This document shows positions 10,080-22,139 of a DNA stretch of 64,000 nt, piece by piece. A program made the position numbers and the translations under genes. A model generated the notes under the pieces. That model made no database searches and had not been told where the DNA came from. It was given only the letters and a program-made list of their open reading frames with translations. The DNA comes from Tetradesmus obliquus (taxonomy: Eukaryota; Chlorophyta; Chlorophyceae; Sphaeropleales; Scenedesmaceae), in NCBI GenBank assembly GCA_030272155.1, contig CP126195.1, positions 248,001 to 312,000 of the forward strand. The letters run 5' to 3'. The stretch's first letter is position 1. Each line of letters starts with the position of its first letter.

Positions 10080-13000
10080 CGCAGGTGAGCCAGCACCCCG
10101 ACATCATCCTGGACAACGCCACCATCAAGAAGCTCATCGGGGACAAGTGCGACGGCGTCATCGGCCAGCTCACAGAGGTGAGGATTACGCCTGGCCCGCA
10201 GCACACGTGTGCTGCAACGCGCGCCTCAAGGTCTGTTTGCTTGCGGGCAGCTCACAGAGGTGAGGATTGCGCCTGGCCTGCACTGGGCATGGTGTGATGA
10301 AACACACGCCACTGCGTGACTCACACCGTGCTCAGCTAGGTCCGTTCGCTTGCTTTGCTGCGTGCTGCTCATTGCAGCGGCTGTGCCCCAGCAGCAAGGC
10401 TGCTTGGTGGCGCTGGCTAGCACTCTTCACTGCTTGTTGTGTGCTGCAGCGCGCTGACAGGTTGTCGGGCTCAACACCCCATGTCTGCTGCTGGCTCTAA
10501 CCACAGCTGCGCCTGGGGACAGATGGCTAGCAGCGTTGAAGCTGGCGCAGTCCTTCAGCTGGCAGAGTCTGGCGGTCTTGATGGTAGCCAGCATGCATGA
10601 GCTGCTGGCTGCGGCTGCGTCAGGTCTGGGGCTTCAATGATTTTGACGTTCTCACCTGTGCACTTGGTTTGGTGGCGCCTGAATGGACACACTCGGCTGC
10701 TGGGTGCCGCAGGACTGGGGCGCCGAGCCGTTTGAGGTAGTCAGCGATGCACTTGAATTGCCGGTGCTGAATGTGGTGCTTTATTTGACACACTCTGCTG
10801 CTGGCTGCTGCCGGTGCAGGACTGGGGCTCCGAGGTGTTTGAAGTGCTCAGCGTTGCATGTGATTGGCGGTCCTACCCATCATGCTCTATTGCTGCCACC
10901 GCAGGACTAGGGCTCTGAGCTGTTTCAGGCGCTCAGCTGTGCACTTTGGTTGGTGGTGCTAATTCGTCATATCATACTTACTTACTCATACGCTACTGCT
11001 GGCTGCCGCAGGACTGGGGCTCCGAGCTGTTTGAGGCGCTCAAGGCTGCTGGCGGCACGGCGTACAGCAACTACGCGGTGGGCTACAACAACGTGAAGGT
11101 GCCAGAGGCAACCAAGCGCGGCATCCCTGTCGGCAACACGCCAGGTGCGCGGCTGCCCATGCCCGACTATGCCTGATGTCGACATGCGCTCGCGTTCACA
11201 AGGCAGCGTTGCAGCTGCACTTGCCGTCTCTGGTGGTGTGCGTGTAGCTGGCACGCAGCGCACCGAGTCCAGATTTGCCAGGTCGTCGCTTTATGAGGAA
11301 GACACCCAAGCCATAAGCGGCTAGGTATCAGCTTCCCTGCCACTGCCGGTCAATCTGCAGAGGATGCCACAGCTGTATCCCTGGCTGCGACTCTGTCACC
11401 ACGCCAACCCTGCGCCTCACTGCTGCTGCTGGTGCACTCGGCTGTCTGTCTCTAGTTTGTTCCCTGCCCGCAGGCGTGCTCACAGAGACGACCGCGGAGG
11501 TCACTCACTGTCGCTGCTGCTTTTGGTGCGCCTTGATCTGATGCCTGGGGTTTGTCCTGCTCGCAGGCGTGCTCACGGAGACAACCGCAGAGATCGCAGC
11601 CGCGCTGACGCTGGCTGCTGCGCGGCGTGTGGTGGAGGCTGACAGCTTCATGCGCAACGGGCACTACAAGGGCTGGCTGCCCACACTCTTCATCGGCAGC
11701 CTGCTGCAGAACAAGACGGTGAGGACGCAGCCCTCCTGTTGATTACGCATGGCCAGCCTGCTGCTCATGCACCAGGTGCTGAGGCATGTGACACCGCATG
11801 CCTGATCGTGTCCTGGTTGTATGCAGCAGCACACGCCAGCAAGCCATCTGCAGGGCGCTTCCACCACTGCTGACTTGCCCGCTGCAACTCCGCGCAGGCG
11901 GGCACAAGGCGGATCGGCCCCGCGTATGCACACATGGTGGTGCCCTGATGTATTGCAGCGCCAGCTCACCAGCGGCTGCGACACGACCCTCTGCAGTACA
12001 ATGCTCAACCAGTTATGCAACTGCAATGCTGCATACGTCTCCACACGCGCAGGTGGGCATCGTGGGTGCGGGGCGTATCGGCGCGGCGTACGCGCGCATG
12101 ATGGTTGAGGGCCACAAGATGAACCTGGTCTACTACGACCCCTACCCCAACACGCGCCTGGAGGAATACATCAAGAAGTGAGCGGCTGTTGGCGACGTGT
12201 TATTCTTATTGGATGTGTTGTTGTAGGTTCATTGTTTGTATCGTTCCATTGTCATCGCGTGCCTGGAGGATCACGCGTCAACAGTGAACGCCCCTACTTC
12301 TGCTTTTATGCGTCAAACTATGAATGCATCCCGCAATTCTGCTGTGTATCTACTTATAACTGTGCGTGTGCTGTTTGATACGTAAGTGCTGCTACATCAG
12401 GATGCAAGATTCCTGCTGCAGCCCCTGAAAACCAGATCCCTGCGCTGTTCATGTGCACCTTGCTGTGCAGCGGCACACACCAGCGACTTCACTGCTGCCT
12501 GCTTGCCTTGGCTGCTCTAATCGTTTCCAGGTACTCGGAGCTGCTGCCCCACACCATCCCTTCGCATACAATGTGCAGCATTTTACTGCTCACTGACACC
12601 TGCCTGCCCTTGTCCCTTCCAGGTACTCTGAGCTGCTGCGCCACACCGGCATTGCCGTCCATCCACAGATCACATGTCGCACTTTGCCCTTGACTCACAC
12701 CTGCTTGCCGTTGACCCACACCTGCAGGTACTCTGAGCTGCTGCGCCACAGCGGCGAGGCGCCGGTGGCTGTGCGGCGCTGCGAGACTGTGGAGGAGGTG
12801 CTGCGTGAGGCCGACGTGAGTGGGGGGCCATGACTGATGGCGCCGACCAACAGTTGGCCATCTGCATTGTGTGCTCCTGAATCTGCTAGCTGTTGGAGGA
12901 GGTGCTGCACGAGGCGGTGTTTGGGCAGTCTGCGTTGTCAGAAGGCTATGGTTGGAGACCCACGGCTGCATGCACTGACAGCCACTACTGCTGCTGCTGC

Positions 13001-13459
13001 TGCTGCCCCTCAGGTGGTGAGCCTGCACTGCAACCTGGACGACAACACGCGCCACCTCATCAACAAGGAGCGCCTGGCACTGATGAAGAAGGATGCAGTG
13101 CTGGTCAACGCAGCACGTGGGCCCTGCATTGACGAGGCTGCGCTGGTGAAGCACATGCAGGACAACCCCGACTTCAGGGCAGGTGGGGGGGGGGGGGCTG
13201 TTTAGGGCTGCACGGCCCACTGTGATGTTGTGACGCTGTCATACTGATGGAAGTGTCGACACCTATAGTTGTTGGGGGTTGGCTGGCATGAGACAGGCTC
13301 ACGCCTGCGAGTAGCTCAGATGCTTGGGCCATGCGGTCGCTCCTCGATGCATTGCAAGCTGCTTGGCGCAGTTTCATGAGCAGGGATGGTGAGCAAGACC
13401 TGAATTGAACCAAACTTGCACGCAGAGCTCTGCAACAGCGCATGACCGCCGTTTTGCCC

Positions 13460-13506
<47 letters not shown>

Positions 13507-13578
13507 AGGCCTGGACGTGTTCGAGGACGAGCCCACCATGGCGCCCGGGCTGTCGCACACATGCATTTACACTGCTGC

Positions 13579-13618
<40 letters not shown>

Positions 13619-13923
13619 GCTGCTGCTGCTGCTGCTGCTGCAGGCCTGGACGTGTTCGAGGACGAGCCCGCCATGGCGCCCGGCTGTCGCACACATGTAT
13701 TTACACTGCTGCCGCTGCTGCTGCTGCTGCCGCTGCTGCTGCTGCTGCTGCAGGCCTGGACGTGTTCGAGGACGAGCCCGCCATGGCGCCCGGGCTGTCG
13801 CACACCATGCATTTACACTGCTGCTGCTGCTGCCGCTGCTGCTGCTGCTGCAGGCCTGGACGTGTTCGAGGACGAGCCCGCCATGGCGCCCGGGCTGGCG
13901 CACACATGCATTTATACTGCTGC

Positions 13924-13975
<52 letters not shown>

Positions 13976-14045
13976 GTCCCCAGGCCTGGACGTGTTTGAG
14001 GACGAGCCCGCAATGAAGTCCGGGCTGGCGCACACATGCATTTAC

Positions 14046-14122
<77 letters not shown>

Positions 14123-14536
14123 AGGCCTGGACGTGTTTGAGGACGAGCCCGCCATGGCACCTGGGCTGGCGCAGCTGCCCAACGCAGTCATCGTGCCCCA
14201 CATCGCCTCCGCATCCATGTGGACCCGCAGCGGCATGGTGAGCGGCAGACTGCATACACAATGTCACATATGCTTGCATGCGTGCAGCAGGATGTCAGCT
14301 GCGTACATGCAAATGTACATGAATGCAGGCATGATGTATGATCTTTGTGCAGTTCAATTTGTGCGACTTGACGTGATCTGGTGATGCAAAGTATTTTGCA
14401 ATAGCTCACAATGGGCCTCTGTGCCTGCCAGGCAGCAGTGCAAGCAACACCAGCTGTATGCACAGTCGCAGGGCACGGCTGTTCGGGCTTAATTGACTTC
14501 CCAGAACATGCCTGCTGAAATAACGTTTCCTCTCTG

Positions 14537-14578
<42 letters not shown>

Positions 14579-14739
14579 AGGCCACGCTGGCAGCCGCCAA
14601 TGTGGCTGCCTGTGTGAACGGGATGCCGGCCTTCAACCAGCTGGACATCACCGCCTACCTGGAGGCGCCCATCGCCAGCCTGCCACCAGCAGCACCCAGC
14701 ATCGTGAACGCCAAGGACATCAACATGAAGGTGCTGTGA
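8586..14739 (+). CDS. HPR1: NADH-dependent hydroxypyruvate reductase (D-2-hydroxyacid dehydrogenase)
   Basis: Ten exons join in phase to 418 residues: 8586-8711, 9458-9556, 10085-10177, 11012-11144, 11567-11718, 12053-12177, 12728-12815, 13014-13182, 14125-14237 and 14581-14739. The enzyme reduces hydroxypyruvate to glycerate in photorespiration. The NAD-binding fold shows VGIVGAGRIGAAYARMM. The catalytic Arg, Glu and His of the family are in NAARGPCIDE, LDVFEDEP and VPHIASAS. The N-terminus (MALRNSVGQLNRLLALQALG) is basic and amphipathic, suggesting mitochondrial import; the Chlamydomonas enzyme is reported as mitochondrial, and the C-terminus (DINMKVL) lacks a standard peroxisomal signal. 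Length matches plant and algal HPR1. Introns carry at least sixteen partial copies of neighbouring exon edges, described separately. The end of exon 9 is unambiguous because only the last of six copies continues into PGLAQLPNAV. Confidence 0.95.
9149..9350 (+). repeat. Three echoes of the HPR1 exon 2 start in intron 1
   Basis: AG followed by GTGCACAACGAGGGCGG (or close variants) appears at 9153, 9247 and 9324 before the real exon at 9458. Each copy holds the 3' splice site and about 25-30 nt of exon, then diverges. Confidence 0.85.
10248..10280 (+). repeat. Echo of the HPR1 exon 3 end and donor
   Basis: CAGCTCACAGAGGTGAGGAT and the following GCGCCTGGCC repeat the exon 3/intron 3 junction found at 10166-10198, about 80 bp downstream. 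Confidence 0.8.
10709..10945 (+). repeat. Three echoes of the HPR1 exon 4 start in intron 3
   Basis: CAGGACTGGGGCTCCGAG-like segments start at 10713, 10820 and 10904, before the true exon at 11012. Each extends about 40 nt into exon-like sequence (GAGCTGTTTGAGGCGCTCA) and then decays. Spacing is about 85-110 bp. Confidence 0.85.
11468..11508 (+). repeat. Echo of the HPR1 exon 5 start
   Basis: GCAGGCGTGCTCACAGAGAC at 11470 repeats the junction at 11563-11582, 93 bp upstream of the real exon. Confidence 0.8.
12523..12650 (+). repeat. Two echoes of the HPR1 exon 7 start
   Basis: CAGGTACTCTGAGCTGCTGC-type segments lie at 12531 and 12623, before the real exon at 12728. Each retains the acceptor and about 25 nt of exon. 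Confidence 0.85.
12891..12930 (+). repeat. Echo of the HPR1 exon 7 end
   Basis: TGTTGGAGGAGGTGCTGCAC and the bases that follow repeat the last 25-30 nt of exon 7 (12788-12815), in the intron downstream of its donor. Confidence 0.7.
13460..14124 (+). repeat. Five-copy array of (CTG)n plus the HPR1 exon 9 start
   Basis: Units of about 100-140 bp each consist of a (CTG)n run ending in CAG, then GCCTGGACGTGTTCGAGGAC and the next 20-25 nt of exon, then TGCATTTACACTGC leading into the next CTG run. Exon-like parts begin at 13509, 13644, 13754, 13854 and 13984; the functional sixth copy begins at 14125. Every copy keeps the reading frame through the catalytic VFEDEP motif. Confidence 0.95.
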
Positions 14740-16406
14740 GGATATCACAACCTTGGAACGCACCCGCTGAACAGTTACTAGTGCGCAGGCCAGCAGAGGG
14801 TTCATGCACAGCAGAGCGAGTTCATGACAGCTTGCCGCAGGCAGCAGATGGATGCTGCGCCACGTGTGATAACACGCATTCAGGTGACAGCGATGGAATG
14901 CTGAACAACACATGCTGCCAAGCAATAAGCGAGTATGCCCTGTCTGAGCTGAACAGTTGTTCAAGAGCTGTGCACTTGCGTGTGCCCTGTGCGCCATCAT
15001 GTGCACGCCCAGGGCATCAGCTTGGGTGTGCTCTCTTGCAGCAGCAGCAGCACCAGCACCAGCACCAGAATGAGCAGGTAGTTGTGCAGCGTGTGGTGTG
15101 TGCATGCAGCTGGCGGCTGCACATGAGCCACGAGCATCGGCGCATGCACCAGTGGTTCAGGGCAGGCGGCGTGGCCAGCAAGGGTTTAGGCCCCTAACCT
15201 TGCGTGTGCGCCCTGCAGCTCACTATGCTGAGGGCATAGCTGTGGAATGCGTGTGTCATACAAGGTCTTGCTATATCATTGCGTCAGTTTGGTGTATTAT
15301 GAGCTCAGGAAAGACGGCTGCAGCGTATGCTGCAGTTTGGTGGTGTTCAGGCAGCCCTGATGTGCTGTACAGATGAGGCAGCGCTTGCTGCATCTACACT
15401 TACAGAATTGTGACAGATTCTGTCAGTTGCAGCAGCTGGCGCGGCATGAGCGCAGAGCCATTTGCTGTGCTTGATTGTGCCAACCTTTTGTTGCTTCTGT
15501 ATGCTTGTGGCCAGCCTGGCCGTTCGGAACATCTGCTGCTGTGCCAGTGACGAATCGGCTGGCTGTGCAGAGTGGGCACACCCAGAGAGTCCTCAGTGCG
15601 TGACAGCTGCAGAGATTGGTGGCCGACGCGCATGCACTTGACTCCAAAGCGTTTTGGGGGTACTACAGGATTATAAGGTGGCTTCATTGTAACATCACAT
15701 GTCTTGATTGGTGTTGCTGGGCATGGCATCAGAGTGTTTGCTGAATCAGCAACTTGAAGTTCGCTGCGCATAGGTGATCACGATTGCTGGCTGCTAGTGT
15801 ATGAGCTTTTGTGCACCAGCTTGCCTGCCATGCTAATTCCGCCTTGCTTATTCCGTCGGTTGCCTGTTGCAAAGCTGGTACACTGAGTGGCAGGTCGCAG
15901 CCGAAGCCCTGCTGACGCTCAAAGACCTGCTGCCTGGACCTGCTGCAAGCACCTGACACTAGTGCCACTGGCAGGGCAACAGCTGAGCATTGTAGCTACA
16001 AGTTGAATATCTGCCACATCATACCCACACTTTCAGTTATTTTATCATCTTTCAATCGCGTAGGTAATTCGCACAGTTACGTGGCTGTGCCTGTACGGGA
16101 CTCTCGGCACAGCTTTCGGAGAGCGTTTGAAGCCAATGACCTGCCAAACACCATTGCATTGACAATCGTCTAGCTAATCTGTTGCAATCAGCAGGACCCG
16201 ATCCATTGGTGCTGCTGCACTACAACAGTAGCAGCAGCAGCAGCAACAGCAGCAGCAGTCGCAGCAGGACAGCACGTGTGCGCGGCGTCAATCGACAGAT
16301 TGAACATGTAGCTGCTTAGTTATGTCGCATCAACTTGCGATGGATAGGTATTCAGCAGCAACAGCAGCTGCAGCAGCTGCGCAGCAGCAGCGCTGAAAAC
16401 GACGCA
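14740..16406. other. HPR1 3' region and intergenic sequence
   Basis: No coding exon is supported. A TGTAA motif at 15688-15692 might end the HPR1 transcript but would imply a 3' UTR near 950 nt. CAG runs around 16230 and 16360 precede the sugar transporter start. Confidence 0.4.
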
Positions 16407-16709
16407 ATGGCGCACCCGCCGCGGCCGCCTGCAGCCACACCATTCACATGGATGGTGGTGTGGGTGGCCATGTCCACCGGCTGGCTGGTAGGCTTCACTG
16501 ATGGCGACTCAGCGCTGTTCATAAAGAGCTTCAGGGACAAGTTCTTCCCAGAGGTAGGGGGTATATTGAAGCAAGTGATACCATGCAAGCACTGCATGTC
16601 ATGCAAGCATGCTCTGTTGCTGCGGCTTTGTGGGCTGCTTGTGTGCAGGTGACGCAGCAAGTCAGAGAGCGGCTTAAGTAGCGTAGCAACAAAGAGCAGG
16701 TCGCACAAA

Positions 16710-16750
<41 letters not shown>

Positions 16751-19700
16751 TTTGAACGTGTACCTGCCCTTGCCTGCCGACTGCCGACAGCGCTGGTGCA
16801 TGCCGCCCCTCTCGCCTCCACACATACCTCAATGTAGTCCGTAATAATAACATTGCAGCGCACCAGCTCCTGAGCGCCCTCAATGCCCTGCATCATGCCT
16901 GTTTTGCTACCAATACACCACACGTACCTTGTGCGTCGCAGATCCAGGTTGGCCTGGGCCTGGGCAACCCCCAGGACAGGTTCTTCACAGGCATCCAGCC
17001 CTTCTGCACCTTCCACAGAACTGAGGTGCCGCTGTACCTGGCACTGCCACACCTGACGGCTGCCGGTGGCGCGCTGACAGCTGCACACCTGTCACACAGG
17101 CAAGTGACATGTATAGCCTGTTTCTGCTGCACTTCCTGCGTCGTTTTACAGACACCTGCGGGTGGCTTTTGTGATGCTGATTTGCCTGTGCGCGCTTGTT
17201 GAAACCTGTTGTTTTCCCTCTGTCGTGCAGGCGGGGCCGCAAGCCCAGCGTGTGGCTGGGCTGCTGCATGTTTGTGGCTGGCAAGGTGAGCCGCAAGTTT
17301 TCTTGCCCAGACAGCATCAAATGCAACGTCATGCCGATTGCTTGGCTGGCTGGCTGGCTGGCTTGCAGTGGCATTGCTGCATGTTTGTAGCTGGCAAGCA
17401 GCGCAGCGCTGTTTGTGAAGGGGGCAAAACCCACTGGCTGGTTTGCTTGCAGCTGCAGAACAGGCGGCTGCACTGGTGTCTGATGTGGTTTGCATTACAG
17501 TCATCAATGTGCTGCCTGATTGTTTAGCGGCCGCTCAGCTTGCGCATGCATGCATGCGTCTTACTATATTGTCAGGGCCGCAGCTTGTGCCTGCAGCTAC
17601 CCTTCCAGCTTGGCACAGAGCTCCGCGCATTGCTGTGTGGCGGCTGTAGTTCAATGACGAGCAGTGGCTGCATTAGCCTGCCGCCTGACTCCTCATGCGG
17701 TGCTGCCCTGTGCTGTGCCTGCAGCTGCTGCTGGTGTTTGCAGCTGGCGTAGCTCAGGTGTGGGCGGCGCGGGCCTGCACAGGCTTTGCAGTCGGCCTGC
17801 TGCACCAGGTGCGGGGCCACTGCCAGGCGGCAACAGAGCAGGGACCATGAGGGTGATGCCCCATGCAGCGCACAGGATGCGCAGCAGTGACACGCGTGCA
17901 AACAAGACTTGGCTGCTGCAAACCTAAAGCAGCTCCTGTTGCGGCTGTTGTGGCATGTGTTCGGATCAGATGAACCAATGCAATTGTATTTCCAGCCACA
18001 GCTTACTTACTCATACTGGCCACAGCTCATTACTTATGTGGGAGGGTGTGCTCACTTCAACTTGGAAGAGGCGTGGAAATGGCGCCGTCGGCGCGCTTAC
18101 CGGATGACTTCCGCCGCTGCTCTGAATCTCTTTGTCTACCTGTCTGGCCTGGCTTCCTGCACATATTGCACATGCTTACCCCAGCTTGCTTGAAGGTGCG
18201 CAGCCTCATATTCGCAGTTCGTCTTTATACATGCTGTGCCACAGGCGCCCCTGCTGGAGGTGCTTGAGCTGGTGCCGTTTGACAAGCGGGGCGCACTGGC
18301 GTGCTGCCAGAACCTGGGCCGCGCGCTGGGCTTTGCGAGTGCCGCGCTGCTCAGCTACGGGCTGGCCCTGGAGGAGAGCAGCTGGCAGTGGCGGCTGGTT
18401 CCGATTTTTGGCATTTGGTGAGCAGCAGCAGCAGCAGCAGCAACTGCGGCTGCTTTCACGGTACTTGTGCAGTAGTCGCAGTCACGTTGTTGTTTTGTCA
18501 CTCCCCTCAAGTGCATTATGCAAGGAACGTGTGCCTTCCATGCTGTCGTGTCTGATACCTGGCCACACAGTTGTGCTGAATTCCTGCTGTGCTCGCACCT
18601 TACCTACTGCTGTTGCCAATCCCTGCTGCGCCCCTGCAGGCCTGCGCTGCTGACGGTGCTGCTGCTGCTGTGGCTGCCAGAGACGCCCAGCAGCCTGCTG
18701 CAGCGCGGAAAGCTGGCTGAGGCGCGAATTGCGCTGCAGCGGCTGCGCGGCATGCTGCACAACACTGAGCAGGAGTATGGCGAGATCCTGAAGGCCTCAC
18801 GTCTGTTCTCAACAGTAAGTAAGCAGTGCTGTGACGGCAGGCACGTGAAGAATGTTGCATGGCGCTGAAACAGCCCCCGACCATGCATAGCAGGTGTGCG
18901 TACATGCTTGAGCAACCCTTAAAGCAGCAGCAGCAGCAGCAGCAGCAGCAATTGCTTCCGCTTGCAATGCCAGCTGACAACCATCATCACCACCTGTGCA
19001 GCAAGTGACATGCACCCCCAGCGCACACACGCATCCTGGACCCAGTTGTCCTGCTGCCTGCCTTGCACCTCCTCCCTTTCCCCGCAGTCTCGCACCCAGC
19101 TGCAGCCAGCCGCAGGAGGCATTTCCACCTACACTGCAACCCCGCCACAGCGCTCACACACCCTGCCATGCCCCGCCCTGCCCTGCCCTCCCCTGCCCCC
19201 TCCTGCAGTCTCGCACCCAGCTTCAAGCCTTGAAGCAGCAGCGTGAGGCGCAGCTGGCCCTGGCTGCGGGCCTGGGCCTGGTCACTGTGGCCAGCGCGAC
19301 TGGCGGCGCGCTGCTGACGGCTGCGGGCTTCCCTGTGTTCTATGCACTGGGCTATGGCCGGCTGAAGGGCTACACGATGAGCATGGTGATGATCGCCTGC
19401 GGCTGCGTGCTGGGTGAGTGGGAAATTGGACAGTCTGCTAAGCAGATAGATTCCTCTTAATGACATGTCACTCCACGCCATCATTGACGAAGCTTATCGA
19501 TCGCCTGCGGCTGCGTGCTGGGTGAGTGCGGCACGCTGAGCAGATCCTCGTCACAGCACGCTGATCAGATTGGTGCATTGCACGCTGAGCAGATTGGTGC
19601 ATTGCACGCTGAGCAGATTGGTGCATTGCACGCTGTGCAGATTCTTTGAGTGCAGCACGCTGAGCAGACTGGCGCATTGCACGCTGCGCAGATTGGTGCA

Positions 19701-22091
19701 TTGCACGCTGAGCAGATTGGTGCATTGCACGCTGAAGTGATCCTTGAAAGCAGCACGCTGAGCAGATCCTTGGGGATGAATGACTGTCTGCACCGTTGCT
19801 GGCAAAGGTCAATGCAGTTAAACTGCGCTGCTGCATATGTGCTTGCTTCGCTGTGGAGGCTGGAGTCAAGGATGTGATGGCTGCATGCTGCCAAGTTCAG
19901 GGCAGAGTGCGAGTGATCCCACACCCTGCTGGGTGGTCGTGTAGCTTGCAGCCGGCATGCTGCGGGCTGCTGGCCTGCGTCCCACTGCCTTGTTGTTCAA
20001 ACATAATGCAGCTCCAGGCGCAACTGCTGCCTTCCATTCCGGTGCGACCTAATTGCTCCACACGCAAACAAGTCAGATGGGGCATCTGTGTACAACCAAT
20101 GCCCTGCCTGCAGGTGGCGTTCTGGCTGTGCTGCCTGCCGACAGCCTGGGCAGGCGGTGCGGTACCACCCTGGGCTGCCTGCTGTCCAGCACCTGCTACG
20201 TGGCAGTGGCACTGGCCTCACACAAAACAAAGTGATGACATCTGCGTGCGTTGGCCTGCCTGCAGGTGGCGTGTTGGCTGTGCTGTTCGCCGACAGTCTC
20301 GGCAGGCGGAAAGGTACCACCCTGGGCTGCCTGCTGTCAAGCACCTGCTATGTGGCAGTGGCGCTGATCATCAAGCTGGTCTACTTTGATGCCGGAGGGG
20401 CGCGGCAGCTGCCCAACAGTTGGGCCTGGGCCGTGGGGGCACTCATCAGCCTCGCGTGTGTGAGTGTGTGGGGTTGCGGCGAGAGGATGCTTGGTTCTGG
20501 TGCCTGGTGATGCAGCTGCAGATTGTGCTTTGGTACCTGTACACCTGCAGCGGGCATGCATATGCTGCCGGCGTTGCCTGTGCTGCTGGTATATTGCGGT
20601 GCAGCTGCTCTCTGTGGACTGAGCAAACATGCATGCGACATGGGTTGTTGTTGTGGACGGGAGATGTGTTTCTAGTAGTCCTAGGGTTGGGACTTCACCA
20701 AGGCGCTAGCTTGTGAACAGTGTAGTGTGCTACACAGGCACGATTACACACGCAGGAGCCGTCTTAGTGTTGCTGGCAACACACTCGTTCTGCTGCTCTG
20801 CTGTGTTCCGCGACACCCTCATGCAGCCGCCGCTGTGGCGCTATACTTTTTGCACTGATCGTCGCTGTGCTGCTGCTGCTGCTGCTGCAGGGCTTTGACT
20901 TTGCCGCCAACACGCTGCTGTGGGTGTTCTCCTTTGAGGTGCAGCCGCTGCCCACGCGCTCCCTGGCCACAGGCAGCATCACAGCCTGGCACTCACTCAT
21001 GGTGGGCATACGCAAACTGAATGACATGCCTGCGTGTACGTCAATTTGACAAAAGCACCGGTTGGAGCTGCTGTCGGCAATGTGGCTAGCCCAGCTCGTC
21101 AGGTTGCACATTGCACACTGGCACATTGCACACTGGCCACTAACAGCATCACAGCCTGGCAACCGTTGATGGTGCGTGGCTGGGTGACAGGCCTGGCTGG
21201 GGCTGTACAAGCAGGCAGCACAGCTGCTGCGTTCCCTACGTGCAGCTATGTATACCGATCTGCAGGCCAACGTAACCACATGAAGAGCAATGTGCTGTAT
21301 GTGTTGGGTAGACGAATGTTTGCCATACTTGCGCTCCCAACATCTGCATGTACACGCAGCCTCCACTGGATGCTGATGCAGGCAGATGTTACGTTACATC
21401 TGCTGCATCTGGCTTCAAGCCACGGTTTCACTTATGCTTACCGGCTGTCTTGTGTCTTTGCACTTGCTGCTGCAGACGTTTGGCTGGTCCCTGGCTACGC
21501 TGCCGCTGCTGTGCCAGCTGCGTGGCTGGGGCCTGTTCCTGCTCTTCACTGCAGCCAGCATGGCAACAGCAGTGAGATGCTGGATTGGCTGCAGCATTTA
21601 TATGTGCATTTTGAAGGCAGCTAGGCTCAAGCTCGCCCCCATTTGCTGCTCAGATTGTACATGTTTTTGGTTTCCAGTTGGGTCCATGTCAACGCTGTCT
21701 CTTGTCAACGCTGTCTCTTGTCATTACGATACTTTCAAGGTGGCTGAGCTGCACTTCACATTGGGCTGTGCTCCTCTGGATGTCTGTGCTGCCTGCAGGC
21801 TGCAGCATGGTGGTTCATGCTGCCCACCTGCAACATCCCTCTTGACCAATTAGACACACTGTGGGCCAAGCACTGGTTCTGGCGCCGCTACTGCTGCAGC
21901 GCGGCAGCAGCAGGCAACCCCAGCATTAGGTCTGGCACCCTTTCTTCTGGGCTGGGCAGCATGCACCTGTCCCCTTGGAGCATACAGCCAGGGTCCGGCG
22001 GCACTTCAACCACAATCACAACAGAGCAGATGCTTCAGCAGCTGGCATACCTGCACCTGGCCAGGCCGCCTGACCCTCACCTTGCTGACCT

Positions 22092-22139
<48 letters not shown>

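Noticed and set aside
13460-14124. Functional mutually exclusive exons in HPR1
   Set aside because: Only the first 45 nt of the exon are repeated and no copy except the last is followed by a donor, so alternative exon use would break the protein.
13405-14384. Long open frames of poly-Ala, poly-Cys, poly-Gln, poly-Ser or poly-Leu on both strands
   Set aside because: They are the several readings of the (CTG)n runs in the HPR1 intron array and contain no independent protein signal.
19548-19770. CRISPR array
   Set aside because: The 25-base units are contiguous, with no spacers, and lie inside an algal intron. It is a minisatellite.
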